Assembly (NCBI GenBank): GCA_001247695.2
Contig: LGRX02035288.1
Coordinates: 62,001 to 126,000, forward strand
Reading direction: 5' to 3'
Length of the DNA stretch: 64,000 nt
DNA from: Cymbomonas tetramitiformis
Taxonomy: Eukaryota; Chlorophyta; Pyramimonadophyceae; Pyramimonadales; Pyramimonadaceae
In this document: piece by piece, positions 1 to 10,430 of the stretch
How the letters are laid out: every line of letters starts with the position of its first letter
Numbering within the stretch: position 1 is the stretch's first letter
The notes under the pieces: generated by a model
Told to the model about the DNA's origin: nothing
What the model saw: the letters and a program-made list of their open reading frames with translations, nothing else
The model's database searches: none
Translations under genes and position numbers: made by a program

Positions 1-179
1 ACGAGGCCCCCTTTCCCCGGGCAGCCGTTCGAGACCTCGGACACCTCGCGTGGGCCCAATCTCGCCCGTGACGTGATAGCCACGTGTCGGGGAGGACTCC
101 CGATCTGGTTTCTCGGAAGAGCCTCGCACAGCAAAGAGCCTTTCCGTGGTACCCTGCGCCGCGTGTATAGAGAGGGTGT

Positions 180-1095
180 CGAAAATTGGACGAGCCTCAG
201 ACCTCATCTCACGTTGCACCGTCTCTTATGACATGCAGATGTCGGGAAGTGTCTAGGAAGTCCTCTCACGCGGCACGGTCTCCAATGAGATGACGAAGTG
301 GAGGGTTGCCTTAAATGATTTTTTTTTGGGGTTAAGAGCTCGCACAGGAGGGGACCCTGCCGTGTCAGCTCGCGTCGTCTCCGAAGGTCTGCCGCAGTGG
401 GGTTTGTTATCGACTCGCGCTGCGCCGTCTGCAAAGAGGTGACGAAGTTGGGGGCGGTGCTTTAGATGTCTTTTCACGCTGCGAAAAAAGCTCGCACCGG
501 AATGAGCCTTTCTGTTTCACCCTGCGTCGTGTCCGGAGATCCGACGCAGTGGGGGCTTGTCCACGTCCTCGTGTCACGCTGCGCCGCCCGCAGAGAGGAG
601 AGGAAGTAAGGACATGCCTTACATATCCTCTCACGCTGCGAAAAGAGCTCGCACCGGAAGGAGCCTTTCCGTGTCACCCTGCGTCGTATCCGGAGATCCG
701 TTGCAGTGGAGGTTCATTCACGCCATCATGTCACGCTGCGCCGCCTGCAGGGAGGTCACGAAGCGGAGAAGCATGCCTTGGTCTTCCATTTCGCACCTTT
801 TTCGGAGAGGTGACAATTTGGTTACGGTTGATAGATGCTCTTGCTTTAGGGAGGTGTTGTTGAAGGGAGGCACCCTGGAGATCCTGTCACACTGCATCCC
901 TTGCAGGGAGATTACCTAGATCGGGGCCTGACTGAGATGCTACACCTTCTGCAGAGGGGTGACGAAGTGAGGAGGTTCTTTGGATGTTGTTTGACGCTGT
1001 GCCTTCTCTCGAGAGGTGAAGTGGGGACGTGGCTTAGATGCCCTGTCATGCTGCGCCTTCTTAAAAGAGATGACAAAGTGGGGAGGAGCCTCTGA
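180..1095. repeat. Degenerate tandem repeat, about 158-bp unit
   Basis: A satellite-like block. The clearest two units run from about 474 and 632; each starts near TCTCACGCTGCG, continues through GCTCGCACCGGAA and CCGGAGATCC, and contains a second TCACGCTGCGCCG followed by AGAGAGG. Weaker versions lie before (about 200-473) and after (about 790-1095). Several overlapping short reading frames across it are repeat artefacts. I see no gene. Confidence 0.6.
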
Positions 1096-1924
1096 TATCC
1101 TTCCCCTTGTGCAATTTCGATTTTAAAAGCTTGCTAGGCCAGCAATAAACTTGCATCCGTTTTCAACTTTGACCCACAGGTGGAACTGACCTTTGCATGT
1201 TGACTATGGTGGGGATCTTGAATTTGCTTTCTTTGGGCTATCTTCATGCATGTTGACATATTCTGATAACAGTAGGTGTTTGGCTGTAATATTTGTTTGC
1301 AGATCAAGAAAAAGTCTACAGTCCACTCCATGAAGCGAGAGGGCGGGTTTCTGGACCAGCTGATGGCAACAGGACGAGTTGTAAGATTGTAAACAGGGAA
1401 AATATTGGGTACTCAAAGGAAATGCTAGACCCATACTACTCTCATATCATTTCGTGAAGCTCTATTATTGTTGTGCCGATGAACACTAACATTCACTATA
1501 CATTTTGAAAGGCTGCAGAGTGTCTGATGAACATCTCGTAGCTGTAGATAAAAGGACACAAATTTCCTTTAAAATGTTAAGAGATATTTTGATATCTTTG
1601 ATGTAACATAGTTGTTTCATAAACAGTTTGTGAATTGAAATTGGGATTTGAAAACGGGGAACTTTCAATAAAAAATGTCAATTGAAGTTACTCCGTCGCT
1701 TGAGCACTTGTAACAACATTATCAAATTTGGAAATCAACCTGGCGGAATTTTCAGGGACATGCGCGGTGAGTTTGAACGGTTTTGGGGAAGTAAATGATA
1801 TCCTTTGGATGAAACGTGACTTTGGCAAATAGAAATGCGCATAAAGAAGCTTTTGAAAAGTCCCCCCATACTTTACCTATTTTCACATTTGATAATATTT
1901 TGGATTTATTTTAGTGTGCACGTA
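1096..1924. other. Unannotated stretch, no feature seen
   Basis: AT-rich DNA with only short random reading frames. I see no similarity to other parts of the window. Confidence 0.5.
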
Positions 1925-2390
1925 GGCCCGTGCCAAATATCGCAGTATCAGCGTCGGCACCTTGTCTAATAGCATTATGAGCGTAGGCAAATGAGTTTAA
2001 TGCTAGTCTGCGCGTCGACAAATGATTTTCATGCTAGTCTGTGCGCGTAGGCAACTGATTTTAATGGCAGTATGCGCGTAGGCAAATGATTGTAGTATGC
2101 GCGTAGGCAAACGTGATTTTACTGCCTATGCACATGCCGCCATTAAAATCATTTGCCTACGCATACCGCCATTAAAAGCATTTGCCTACGCGCATACTGC
2201 CCTTAAAAGCATTTGCCCACGCGCATACTGCCATTTAAATCATTTGCCTCCACGCAGACCAACATTAAAATCATTTGCCTGCGCACGAACTAGCATTAAA
2301 ATCAGGTGCCTACGCTCAAACTGCTATGAAATAATTTGCCTAAGCTCATACTGCGATATTTAGCATTTGTCTACGCGCATACTAAAACAA
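1925..2390. repeat. Foldback array of short repeats
   Basis: Units of about 33 bp built around GCGCGTAGGCAAATGATTTT run forward from about 1925 to 2117, then the same unit runs as its reverse complement (AATCATTTGCCTACGCGCAT) from about 2130 to 2385. The whole block could fold into one long imperfect hairpin. Units differ by a few bases, so it is not recent. Confidence 0.75.
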
Positions 2391-3252
2391 GCCCTAATTT
2401 ATGTATATCATGTTGTCGACCATTGTGACCAGAAGGGTGTCGATCCATTGCGGTGACGGAAACTTCCACCTTAAGAGTATATTTATATGAGACGTGTCCA
2501 TCAAGGAACAATAACACACCAATCAATAATTACGGCGGAGTGATTTATTGCTAAAATAGGGATACAAATCCCTGACAATGGAGATCCGCATACCTCGTCG
2601 AAATCACACAGTGTATTTATCAGGGCTTTCCTCAGGTACTGAAATATGCAGGTACTTTTCGTGCGCAGTGCGTAGAATGATACCGATGAGGCACTACGCG
2701 TGCCCATAACCCACTACGCACGAAGTACTGCGTGCCGCGTACCGCGCACGCTTCTGCGATCAGTGGTACCTAATACCTTACCTGTGCTACTCAAATCGGC
2801 CCGGTACTCCCTGCGTACATCATTCGCGTTGTTAAGGTTCAGAAAATAAATTAAGAATTGGTCTTGTCATTTATCTCTACTATCTCCAATTGCCGAATAT
2901 ATGGGGATGCGTGAACGTACAGGCGGACGGGAAATATCTACCCGACCTACTTGTATAAATTCCTAATGATGTATGATCCATGATGACGACCGCGTGATCC
3001 GTTGATACTCGTTGCTCGAGCTCTTTACGATCACACGATGTCGGGTCATATCATCAATCGTTCGAAATTGATCAGCGACCGGGCGCAGCGACACTCGCGG
3101 CTCGCGCGCTTCGCGTCCGCTATCAATATATTTTGATAACTCAAAAGAGATAGCACTAACACCGATGATCGATACCTGTCGATAGTATTCTAAACGCATT
3201 TCGAAAGTCGGCTTGCCTCGGACCTAGGCCTATCCTTGAGTAAATGATATTA
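2391..3252. other. Unannotated stretch, no feature seen
   Basis: No convincing coding frame. The segment ends where an LTR of the TGCTGGA family begins at 3253. Confidence 0.4.
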
Positions 3253-3446
3253 TGCTGGAAGTGTCACACTGCCTGTGTCACTGGCCGTATGACTTCCTAC
3301 AGTAGAGTGTATGACCGATGACCGGTCCTGAACCCTAAACCCGTAAGTCCGATATAACGCGGGCAACTTCTTATCAAGTTCACACATTCTAAGAGACAGC
3401 CTTGAGTGGGTATTCTGTTTATCCTGTCTGGCTGATATTCCTGGCA
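3253..3446 (+). repeat. LTR of the TGCTGGA family (5' LTR of a decayed element)
   Basis: The 194-bp block starts TGCTGGAAGTG and ends CCTGGCA, giving TG...CA termini. It contains CTGAACCCTAAACCCGT, also present in the LTR at 12729-12929. Just after it, GGTTTGGACC resembles the GGTTATGGGACC primer site of other elements here. A Gag N-terminus follows at 3839, which supports its being a 5' LTR in plus orientation. Confidence 0.6.
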
Positions 3447-3838
3447 GGTTTGGACCGACGCACGTTTTATTCAGCCACTGCCAATTTTTAGCCATGATTG
3501 GCTAAACGTCGACGCTTAGGATGGAGTGAGGGGTTCCGCTAGGAGTTGAGCGCGCGAGCGGTATGGCCTGGCTGTGGATTTTCGATTGATTGGATCTATG
3601 GAGAGCTGCGGTACCTAGGTGCACTTTTACGCGCTGCAATATCGTCAGGTTGGTTGGAAGCGTAGCGTCGACGTCACACCGCCTTTCCTTCGCGAGCCAT
3701 TAAATCCCCACATGAAGAAGTTCGAGACTTGGCGCCATCAGTTTTACGACACTCTTCGACAACCCGTCCCGGACCTGTGGTCATCCCCGCCGCTCAATTT
3801 TCCGTCCGCACCCCCTCCACCCATATAGTCTCCTTGAC

Positions 3839-4132
3839 ATGGTTTCCACTATATCTACTGCGAGTATGGCGCCACGCAGGCGCTCGTTAGCTACAATTTT
3901 CGACGATGCAGCGACGAGGCACGCTGTTACGCCCGCCACTCCGGCAGCGACGGGCACGCCGGTGCCGAATTCCACCACAGCGATTTTCGTAGCTACCGTG
4001 AAGACCGTGGCACGCGACTGCGTTTTGACGAGTCCGTCGCCAAGTATCGCGTTATCCGTAAATGCTTCCAGGAGAAGCACGAGCGATTCGGCGGTAACCC
4101 TAAGTTTCTACAGCTGTTCAATACAGTGTTAA
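3839..4132 (+). pseudogene. Gag-like N-terminal fragment
   Basis: ATG at 3839 opens a frame starting MVSTISTASMAPRRRSLATI. The segment RRxLxTIFDD followed by a Ala/Thr/Pro-rich stretch matches the N-terminus of the Gag-like protein at 24657, so this is the same family. The frame is lost after about 60 residues and no downstream Gag core is recognisable. It lies about 390 bp after an LTR, as expected for the leader plus gag start of an LTR retroelement. Confidence 0.55.
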
Positions 4133-4561
4133 ACATATACTTGTACTTGTATTGATTATACATTGAACATATATTGAAAATATGATAAATGTACTGAAAT
4201 AATTTAATACGTCCGCAACATGTTGACAGAACGTATTGAACCGCGATCAGCCTTAACACGGTGAACGTGAGCACGTGCTCGCATGGGCACTCAAATCGTG
4301 TCAGACTCGCCCACTATAACGTGTTATCGTCTAAGGAAGGGTCTAGCATTATGTTGACAAGTTTTCACGGCATTTGGACGCGCGTATCGCAGAAGGTGGT
4401 ATTTGGGGGCTTTGGCCCGACCGGGGCCGGTGTGTTGAAGAGGGACAAAACGATTGGAGAGGTTCGTATTTAATATGTCTGCAACACATGTATGGCAGAT
4501 ATAGTGCACACATGCTGAAACATTCACTCATGCATAACTCTATCAATACGTCTGCGATATG

Positions 4562-4800
4562 TGATGGAAGACCTAATATATATATATATAATATTAGTCA
4601 AGCCAAACAGCGGAAACAGTTAGACGCTGCAGAAACGAAGGCTAAGATAGATAAAACATATGAGTGGGTTTTTAGCTATCGGTGACGGACTGCACCGCAG
4701 GTCACAGACAGTGACACATGCTGCACAGCACTCTCCAAGGGGAGACAGCAGGAGACAGAGACCCCCCACCTTATGGTGGGGAAAGTCTCTAATCCTATGA
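4562..4800 (-). repeat. 3' LTR of the 4562-6272 element
   Basis: 239 bp, differing from the 5' LTR by scattered substitutions, small indels and an AT microsatellite near its low end. Confidence 0.85.
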
Positions 4801-4816
4801 CACCACCTCCTCCCGA
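4801..4816 (-). promoter_or_regulatory. Polypurine tract
   Basis: On the minus strand the sequence TCGGGAGGAGGTGGTG abuts the 3' LTR, the expected place for plus-strand priming. The GAGGTGGTG end recurs in other elements of the window. Confidence 0.7.
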
Positions 4817-5277
4817 AGGAGAGGAGTGCAAGAGCAAGATGTTACTGAGTCCTAGGCCTGCCGGCCATCTACAGTGGTTGTGGGGCCAAATCCCTAAAGC
4901 AAATGCAGCAATTGAAACCCTAAGGGGTCTTTTTCAACCCAGCTAGTGACTGTTGCTCCGCCGGCGCTGGCCTCAAGATGCGTGCTCTAGGGGCTTGTTA
5001 TGCCCATGCGTGCGCCGCGGGGATCTCTACCCCCGCGGGGTGAATTCTGAAAATTCTGGCTGCTAAATTCTAAGCAAGCTTTAGGCGGTGGCGGCGTCAT
5101 TCCCGATGGTGAACGGTGTCGAGCGCCAAGGAGTCAACGTTCAACCAATGCCTGTGCGATGCCAAAGCCAAAAAACGACCGGGCACCACCAGAGCAAGTG
5201 TGCCGTTGCAAGGGGGGCGAGTGTGAAAAATGCGGCGAGACAGCGCGCAACTCTCCAGCCCCAAGGTAAAACCAGCG

Positions 5278-5581
5278 TTAGGGCAAGGTTGGGGGGGGGG
5301 GTGCGGCGGCACTACCAGCCACCACCAGATGGCGACCAGGGGGCGCACACGATGTAGGTGTAAACGGTGAAAAACGCGGAGAGTCGGAGTCGTAACAGTC
5401 AGAGCTCTCGTTGTCGATGTTGTCGCAAACGCTGGTGTCGATGTTGGTGCTTGGTGCACAAGCACCACCAAGCACCACCAAGCACCACCAGACTGCAATC
5501 AGCGGTAAATTGTTGCCTTCGAAGGAGTTCAAGCGCAGATCTCAACGCGCCCATGCGCGCACGCTGCCGCAAAGAAGCCAT
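5278..5581 (-). CDS. Small conserved ORF of short LTR elements (one frameshift)
   Basis: ATG at 5579-5581 opens a frame beginning MASLRQRARMGALRSALELL. It aligns with the small ORF at 19632 of a separate element: shared RQRARMxAxRSALxxLR, an FTA then LVVxGGACAP-TN segment, an Asp/Ser-rich acidic stretch, and APxGRHLVV. The copy shifts frame at about 5470 in a triplicated CACCACCAAG motif. About 100 residues; no known domain recognised. A small basic head with an acidic middle could be a Gag remnant, but that is a guess. Confidence 0.5.
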
Positions 5582-6020
5582 GCAGCTGCGACTGTAAAAT
5601 CTGCAAGATAAGGAGTTTGGGTTTCCAGGGAAAACGTAACTTTTCGCAAATTTAACAATTTCCAACAATGAAAAAGTCAAATTGGGGTAGATTTCGACGA
5701 GGAACACGGTGGTAATGTCAAAACCGTCGTACGATAAGCCAAACTTCCGGTAGCAGAGGCGCTGCTGGCCAGAGTGTCGGTAAATGCCGGCTACGCACGT
5801 AAACGTGCGCTAGATGTCGGTAAATGTCGGTACTAAAGATGTCGGGATGTCGGGGGTGACCGGTGCGAAGGCAAGTCGATGTCGGCAGTTAATTGTCGGA
5901 AGATGTCGGTACTAGAACGATGTAGGTACTAAGAAGATGTCGGACTAAATAGATGTCGGATAGAATCGCCGGGCGCGAAGCGATCTTGCTAACGAATCTT
6001 GTAGCAGTGGAAAGCGGTAA

Positions 6021-6032
6021 GGGTCCATAACC
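6021..6032 (-). promoter_or_regulatory. Primer-binding site, half-tRNA-iMet type
   Basis: On the minus strand GGTTATGGACCC directly follows the CA end of the 5' LTR. It is complementary to the anticodon arm (GGGCCCATAACC) of eukaryotic initiator tRNA-Met apart from one base, not to a tRNA 3' end. Confidence 0.7.
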
Positions 6033-6272
6033 TGATGGAAGACCATATATATATATAATATATATTAGTCAAGCCAAACAGCGGAAACAGTCTGACGCTG
6101 CAGAAACGAAGGCTAAGATAGATAGAAGACATATGACTGAGTTTTTAGCTATCGGTGACGGACTGCACCGCAGGTCACAGACAGTGACACATGCTGCACA
6201 ACACTCTCCAAGGGGGGGTAGCAGGAGACAGAGACCTCCACCTTATGGTGGGGAAAGTCTCTAATCCCATGA
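6033..6272 (-). repeat. 5' LTR of the 4562-6272 element
   Basis: 240 bp. Followed by the ATATG target duplication on its outer side and by the primer site on its inner side. Confidence 0.85.
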
Positions 6273-6277
6273 ATATG

Positions 6278-7199
6278 TCTGCAATCAGAGTAAATTCTGC
6301 AACACGTCATCAATCGGGATGCAAGCGGGGTAACCCCGGCAAGGCTATATTAGTAGTCCTCTGAATACATATAGAATACTTACAATGCAGTTTCAATACA
6401 TGTGTAATATGTGGGAGGTATATCAAATATGCACAGATGAAGCACTATGAGCCAGCACACTTTCTGCAGTACCACGATCCCGTGGGGATGTCGACGAGCC
6501 CTGCGCATCGCGCATGCATAGCCTCTTTGCAGCTTGCCCTCTCACACACAAGGAGCTCGCCACCGAACCTACACTTTCCGCATTGCTAGAATCTGCCCAG
6601 GCGGCCCTCCGCCCCTCCCAGTAGCACTGTGACAGGCCCCTGGCAGATCCCTCAATCTGCCCTGACTCGGGTGTAGGTGTCACTTGTGTCACTCGTGCAA
6701 TTCAGGATTTAGATATCCTATCGGGTATATTGCCAGTTATTATGGCTTCTCGCCTTTTACCTTAATGCATGAATACACCGGTTACGGAAGTCAACCCTGT
6801 CTGTGCCCACTTATACATATATACTGGTTAGGTATATATCACTCGGTCGTGGACCCACTCCACGTGTTGTGTTAATTTTAATTGACATGGTTGGCTAAAC
6901 ATGCGTTCGTGTAGGCGGTGCGCCTTGGCGCCACCGGGCGTTTGAGAGCGTTTGGGAGATTTGATGCGGTAAAGTTTTGCTTGGGGGTCGCTTGGGGTAA
7001 GGGTGACTACGGCGTGGTCACAGTCAACCTGCGGGTATAGTTTGCGTCTGGTCAACGTGGACTCCTCGGCTCTCAACACGTACTTTATCGCTGGTGTTGG
7101 TCACGTTCTCTACAGCTTCACCATGTCTGTCCCCTGCATTTAACGGATATATTTTTCCACTCGTGCTCGCTGCTCGGTGGCATCATACATCGAATTTCA
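6278..7199. other. Unannotated stretch, no feature seen
   Basis: The first part repeats the flank of the element before it (AATATGTCTGCA motifs also near 4470-4560). No supported gene. Confidence 0.4.
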
Positions 7200-7697
7200 A
7201 TGGTCACTACGAGGTCTTCAGCGAGGCGTAAACTTCTAAAGGAGTCCGATGTTGACTCCGCCATTCGACTCGACGACGCTGTCTTGAAGTCGCCGACGTT
7301 GGCGACACCGTCGGTTCTAGCGCCTGGCGGAAGTTAAGGCAGTGAGAGGCCACGGCCGCTATTATCGCGGCTCGTGCGCATTGCGTGCAGCAGCAGAGGC
7401 TGGTGCAGGAGGTTCGCAAGGCGGGCAAGCATCGAAAATGGGGCAAATCGCTCAGGGAGACTGTTTGCGGAAAGGCTGTGCGCTTCGAGGGCGTCGACAA
7501 CGAAGGACGTCGCCAAGCTTTGCAAGCTCATCGTGCGTATCAAAACAGCTTTCTCCACTTCTGGGCTGGACCTGGCGTCCTTTGATATCGACGACCCCAC
7601 CAAAGGAGTTATCGAATGCGCGAATGAGTTGCTCTACGACACGTTCGAGGAGCTCGTCGGCTGCGCAGACTCCACGGCTGCGCATTACTTTGTATGA
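7200..7697 (+). pseudogene. Gag-like N-terminal region, decayed
   Basis: ATG at 7200 starts MVTTRSSARRKLL, like the Gag N-termini at 3839 and 24657, then hits a stop near 7336. A second frame (about 7345-7697) contains a segment ending DDPTKGVIECANELLYDTFE, which aligns with the conserved DLxDxxxxxRxEANxLL region of the Gag copies at 10431 and 24725. Frameshifted and without the C-terminal half or zinc knuckle. No flanking LTR was recognised. Confidence 0.5.
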
Positions 7698-8283
7698 CCT
7701 ACTTTCTGGCGACTGGCAGCGAAAAACTATTATTCAGGAATAGATTAACCCAAAATGGGGAATAGAAATTTTTTTGTCGTTTTTCGGGAATACGGTAGAA
7801 TATATGGCACGCACATGCTTGAGACACATGCAATATCGTATTCAAATATGGCCGTCTATGACCAGTCGCTTTTATTTTTTTTGCAAACATGAGAAAGCCT
7901 CCAACACACTAAACACAAATTTGTTTCGCTTGCGATAAAGGTGGGCGTGTTTATATAGAACACACTGATGGCATGCCTTTTATTGTCCTCTATCCAAGAA
8001 AGCGGACATGGTAAAAGATTCTCCATCAAAAATGAAAGGTGCGTTGCCCTTGCTTCCCGCTCCCTTGTACAGTTGTGTGTGAAACTCTTGCGCTTTTTTC
8101 GATATCAAATCTTTCGCTTCTTCAGAGTTGAAAAACGTACCACGCTACCACGTCTCCTAAGCTACGGTCAAAACCGGGGTATTTATCACATTTATCACAC
8201 GGGGCCTTAACACAACATAACTTTCCATATACATTCTACGTAATAAGTGTTAGGAACAACTTTTTTTGCGCAAGCAAGATTGC
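7698..8283. other. Unannotated stretch, no feature seen
   Basis: AT-rich; no convincing coding frame or repeat. Confidence 0.4.
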
Positions 8284-8446
8284 GGGGCTTCCATTGAAGC
8301 AAATACGGGGCTTTCGTTGAACTAGATACGGGGCTTTCATTGAACTAGATACAGGGCTTTCGTTGAACCAGATACGTGGCATTCGTTGAACCAGATACGG
8401 GGCTTTCATTGAACCAGGTACGGGGCTTTCATTGAACCAGATACGT
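8284..8446. repeat. 23-bp tandem repeat, about 7 copies
   Basis: Unit close to GGGGCTTTCGTTGAACTAGATAC, repeated with a few substitutions (CAGGG, GTGGC, ACCAG variants). Confidence 0.85.
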
Positions 8447-8529
8447 AATTCTACGAGTTCCTGACCACGATACCGAGTGTGCAGGCAATTCTGCTTAAAT
8501 TAGAAAGGGTTGGAAGCAAGAACCGTTCG

Positions 8530-9060
8530 GAATCTAGGATGCTGGACGGTTCTTGTGAGGGGGGGTAATGGGCGTGATTCGAGCCAGCCAACTCGACTCA
8601 CGCCCAACAGGGACGCATCCTGCACAACATGGACATATCAGGCATCCGCATATAAGCATAATAAACACATACTGACCGTTTGGCAGTTCAATTTCACCTC
8701 TAGCGGAAACGCAGATGTCAACCGCGTCCACGTTTCCACTAGGCGTTTCTTCCCTCATTCGCGCGCTCGTTTGCAAGAGAGCCTGGGCAACGGATGAGGG
8801 AAGCGTTAGGGAAAATTATAGCGTTTCGTATGCGTTGTTTTCCCTAAACAAATTGCACAGACTGAACGGTCAACCAAACATCTCGTTGTGGGCTGAGGCG
8901 TTCATTTGGCGGAGGCGCGGGTGGAATGTAAGGAATTTGAAACCCGCAATAGTTGCGCTATGGGTTTTCATTCTTTGCGAAACGGGTACCCACATACTAA
9001 GTAGGAATATGTGATAATATTTTGAAGCGAAAGATTGCTCAGATTCGTATACAATCTCAG
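8530..9060. repeat. Dispersed repeat, copy 1 (about 530 bp)
   Basis: Shares blocks in the same order with 27350-27880: GGATGCTGGA-like start, CGCGGATGTCAACCGCGTCCACGTTTCC framed by inverted CTAGCGGAAAC/GTTTCCRCTAG, a CATCCGC/GCGGATG segment, CATTCTTTGCGAA, and TGTGATAATATT at the end. The two copies are perhaps 70 percent alike by eye. No coding capacity; a non-autonomous element of unknown class. Confidence 0.6.
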
Positions 9061-9083
9061 AGATCTTTATTTCGCTGGACAGG

Positions 9084-9746
9084 TGTCTATTACCCGCACC
9101 TAAGTTGGGTATACCCAACATATCTTTAAGAGCATATGGAGGCTTTCTCGAAGCTCGTATGAAAATTTGGTGACCTGCGTCGGCAAGTTCTCGAGTTGCT
9201 CTTTCTGCAGTGTCTTGTCAAAAAATTGATCGGAGGTCATCTTGACCCTCAAAATATGCGTTGAAGTAGCATGGGTATTTTGCCATTTTTGCTAAGTTGG
9301 GTTAACCCAACTTAACCCGATTAAGCTTTAAGAGCACATGGGAGCTTCCTCGAAGCTCCTATGAAAATTTGGCGACCTATGTCGGCAAGTTCTCGAGTTG
9401 CTCTTTCTGCAATGTCTTGTCAAAAAATTGGTCGGAGGTCGTCTTGACCCTCAAAATATGCGTTGAAGTAGCATGGGTATGCCAGAACCGAAAAGTCCTT
9501 GAAAATACCACACATTTTTGCCCCCCCCCCTCGCATACTTTCCAAATTTTCTAATTGATAAATTGGATTTGGCCAATCATGCATGTACGTGTGCGAAAGA
9601 GGACATTTTTGCCGTCATTTTGAGCTATTAAGATATAGCGTCCGGTATGGCGATCACACAGAAATCGTGCGGCCACTAAAATTTGTAAACCCAACTTAAA
9701 TGGCCCTTAAGTTGGCTGGGTATACCCAACTTAGGGGTAATAGACA
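9084..9746. mobile_element. TIR DNA element (TGTCYAYTACCC family), copy 1
   Basis: 663 bp with 12-bp perfect terminal inverted repeats TGTCTATTACCC...GGGTAATAGACA and a 4-bp target duplication CAGG (9080-9083, 9747-9750). Palindromes of the type AAGTTGGGTATACCCAACTT sit near both ends and in the middle (about 9088, 9293, 9711). Two direct copies of a roughly 200-bp unit (from AAGAGCATATGGAGGC and AAGAGCACATGGGAGC) lie between the palindromes. No transposase; non-autonomous. The same plan is found at 23085 and, with other palindromes, at 25044. Confidence 0.85.
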
Positions 9747-9827
9747 CAGGGGCACACTCCCGGAGAAAAAGCCTTCCGCCTTTAGTTAAAATTGCATATT
9801 TAACAAATCAGACTGCAAGTATTTTCT

Positions 9828-9932
9828 CTAAGTATTTTCAGACGTGTTCCCAAAGTAACAAAAAACCGTTCGATCTGTTTTTGGATCGAACGGTTTTTGG
9901 TCACTTTGGGAACACGTCTGAAAAATACTTAG
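9828..9932. repeat. Near-perfect 105-bp hairpin
   Basis: Arms of about 49 nt (CTAAGTATTTTCAGACGTGT... and its complement ending ...CACGTCTGAAAAATACTTAG) close on a short T-rich loop at about 9880. The inner stem GATCGAACGGTTTTT is perfect. It looks like a very small MITE or a fossil of an inverted duplication; no gene sits next to it for which it could be a terminator. Confidence 0.85.
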
Positions 9933-10430
9933 TGTTGTCTCGCGTGTTGTCACCATGGCTACTATCCAAATTATTGGTCCTCCCACAAGGACCACATTGC
10001 AATGGTTATATTGACCATTGTTTTACCCTTTAAAGCACGTTCGAGGTTTTTCACATCATATTTATGAGTTAAATGAATATTATTTTGCATGGGTGCACCG
10101 GAGTGAGCTTGGGATGGTGTGTTGTAATTGTGCTTTGGGGAGGTGATTTCACACAAATCAACGAAAAAAGCTTGGTCCTCTCACAAGGACCAAGGTCTTC
10201 GCGTGATATGGGGGGTGGGGGGTGGGCTCTAGGGGTGGCCCATGGTCCCAAACTTCGAAAGCATGACAAAAAAAAAGAAACCTAGTAGGATAGTGCACGA
10301 TATACTCGTTGTTACACCTCACTTTCATCGTGGCGTATGCTCACCCCCCAGCATAATCCGATTTTCGTGAATTTTGCACTTTAAAAAATGTCGGTTAGAG
10401 AAACATGCCCGTTTCGGCGGAAATGAGCAC
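9933..10430. other. Unannotated stretch, no feature seen
   Basis: Contains two short self-complementary CCTYYCACAAGGACC motifs (about 9979 and 10178). No coding frame supported. Confidence 0.35.

Larger units (their letters stand above)
4562..6272 (-). mobile_element. Complete short LTR retroelement (1.71 kb), minus orientation
   Basis: Two near-identical repeats (4562-4800 and 6033-6272) flank 1.2 kb of internal DNA. A perfect 5-bp target duplication, ATATG, lies at 4557-4561 and 6273-6277. Read on the minus strand, LTRs run TCAT...CATCA, the 5' LTR is followed at once by a primer site GGTTATGGACCC, and the 3' LTR is preceded by a purine tract ending GGAGGAGGTGGTG. It is far too small to encode reverse transcriptase, so it must be mobilised in trans (TRIM-like). 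It carries one small conserved ORF. It belongs with the element at 18776-20742. Confidence 0.85.
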
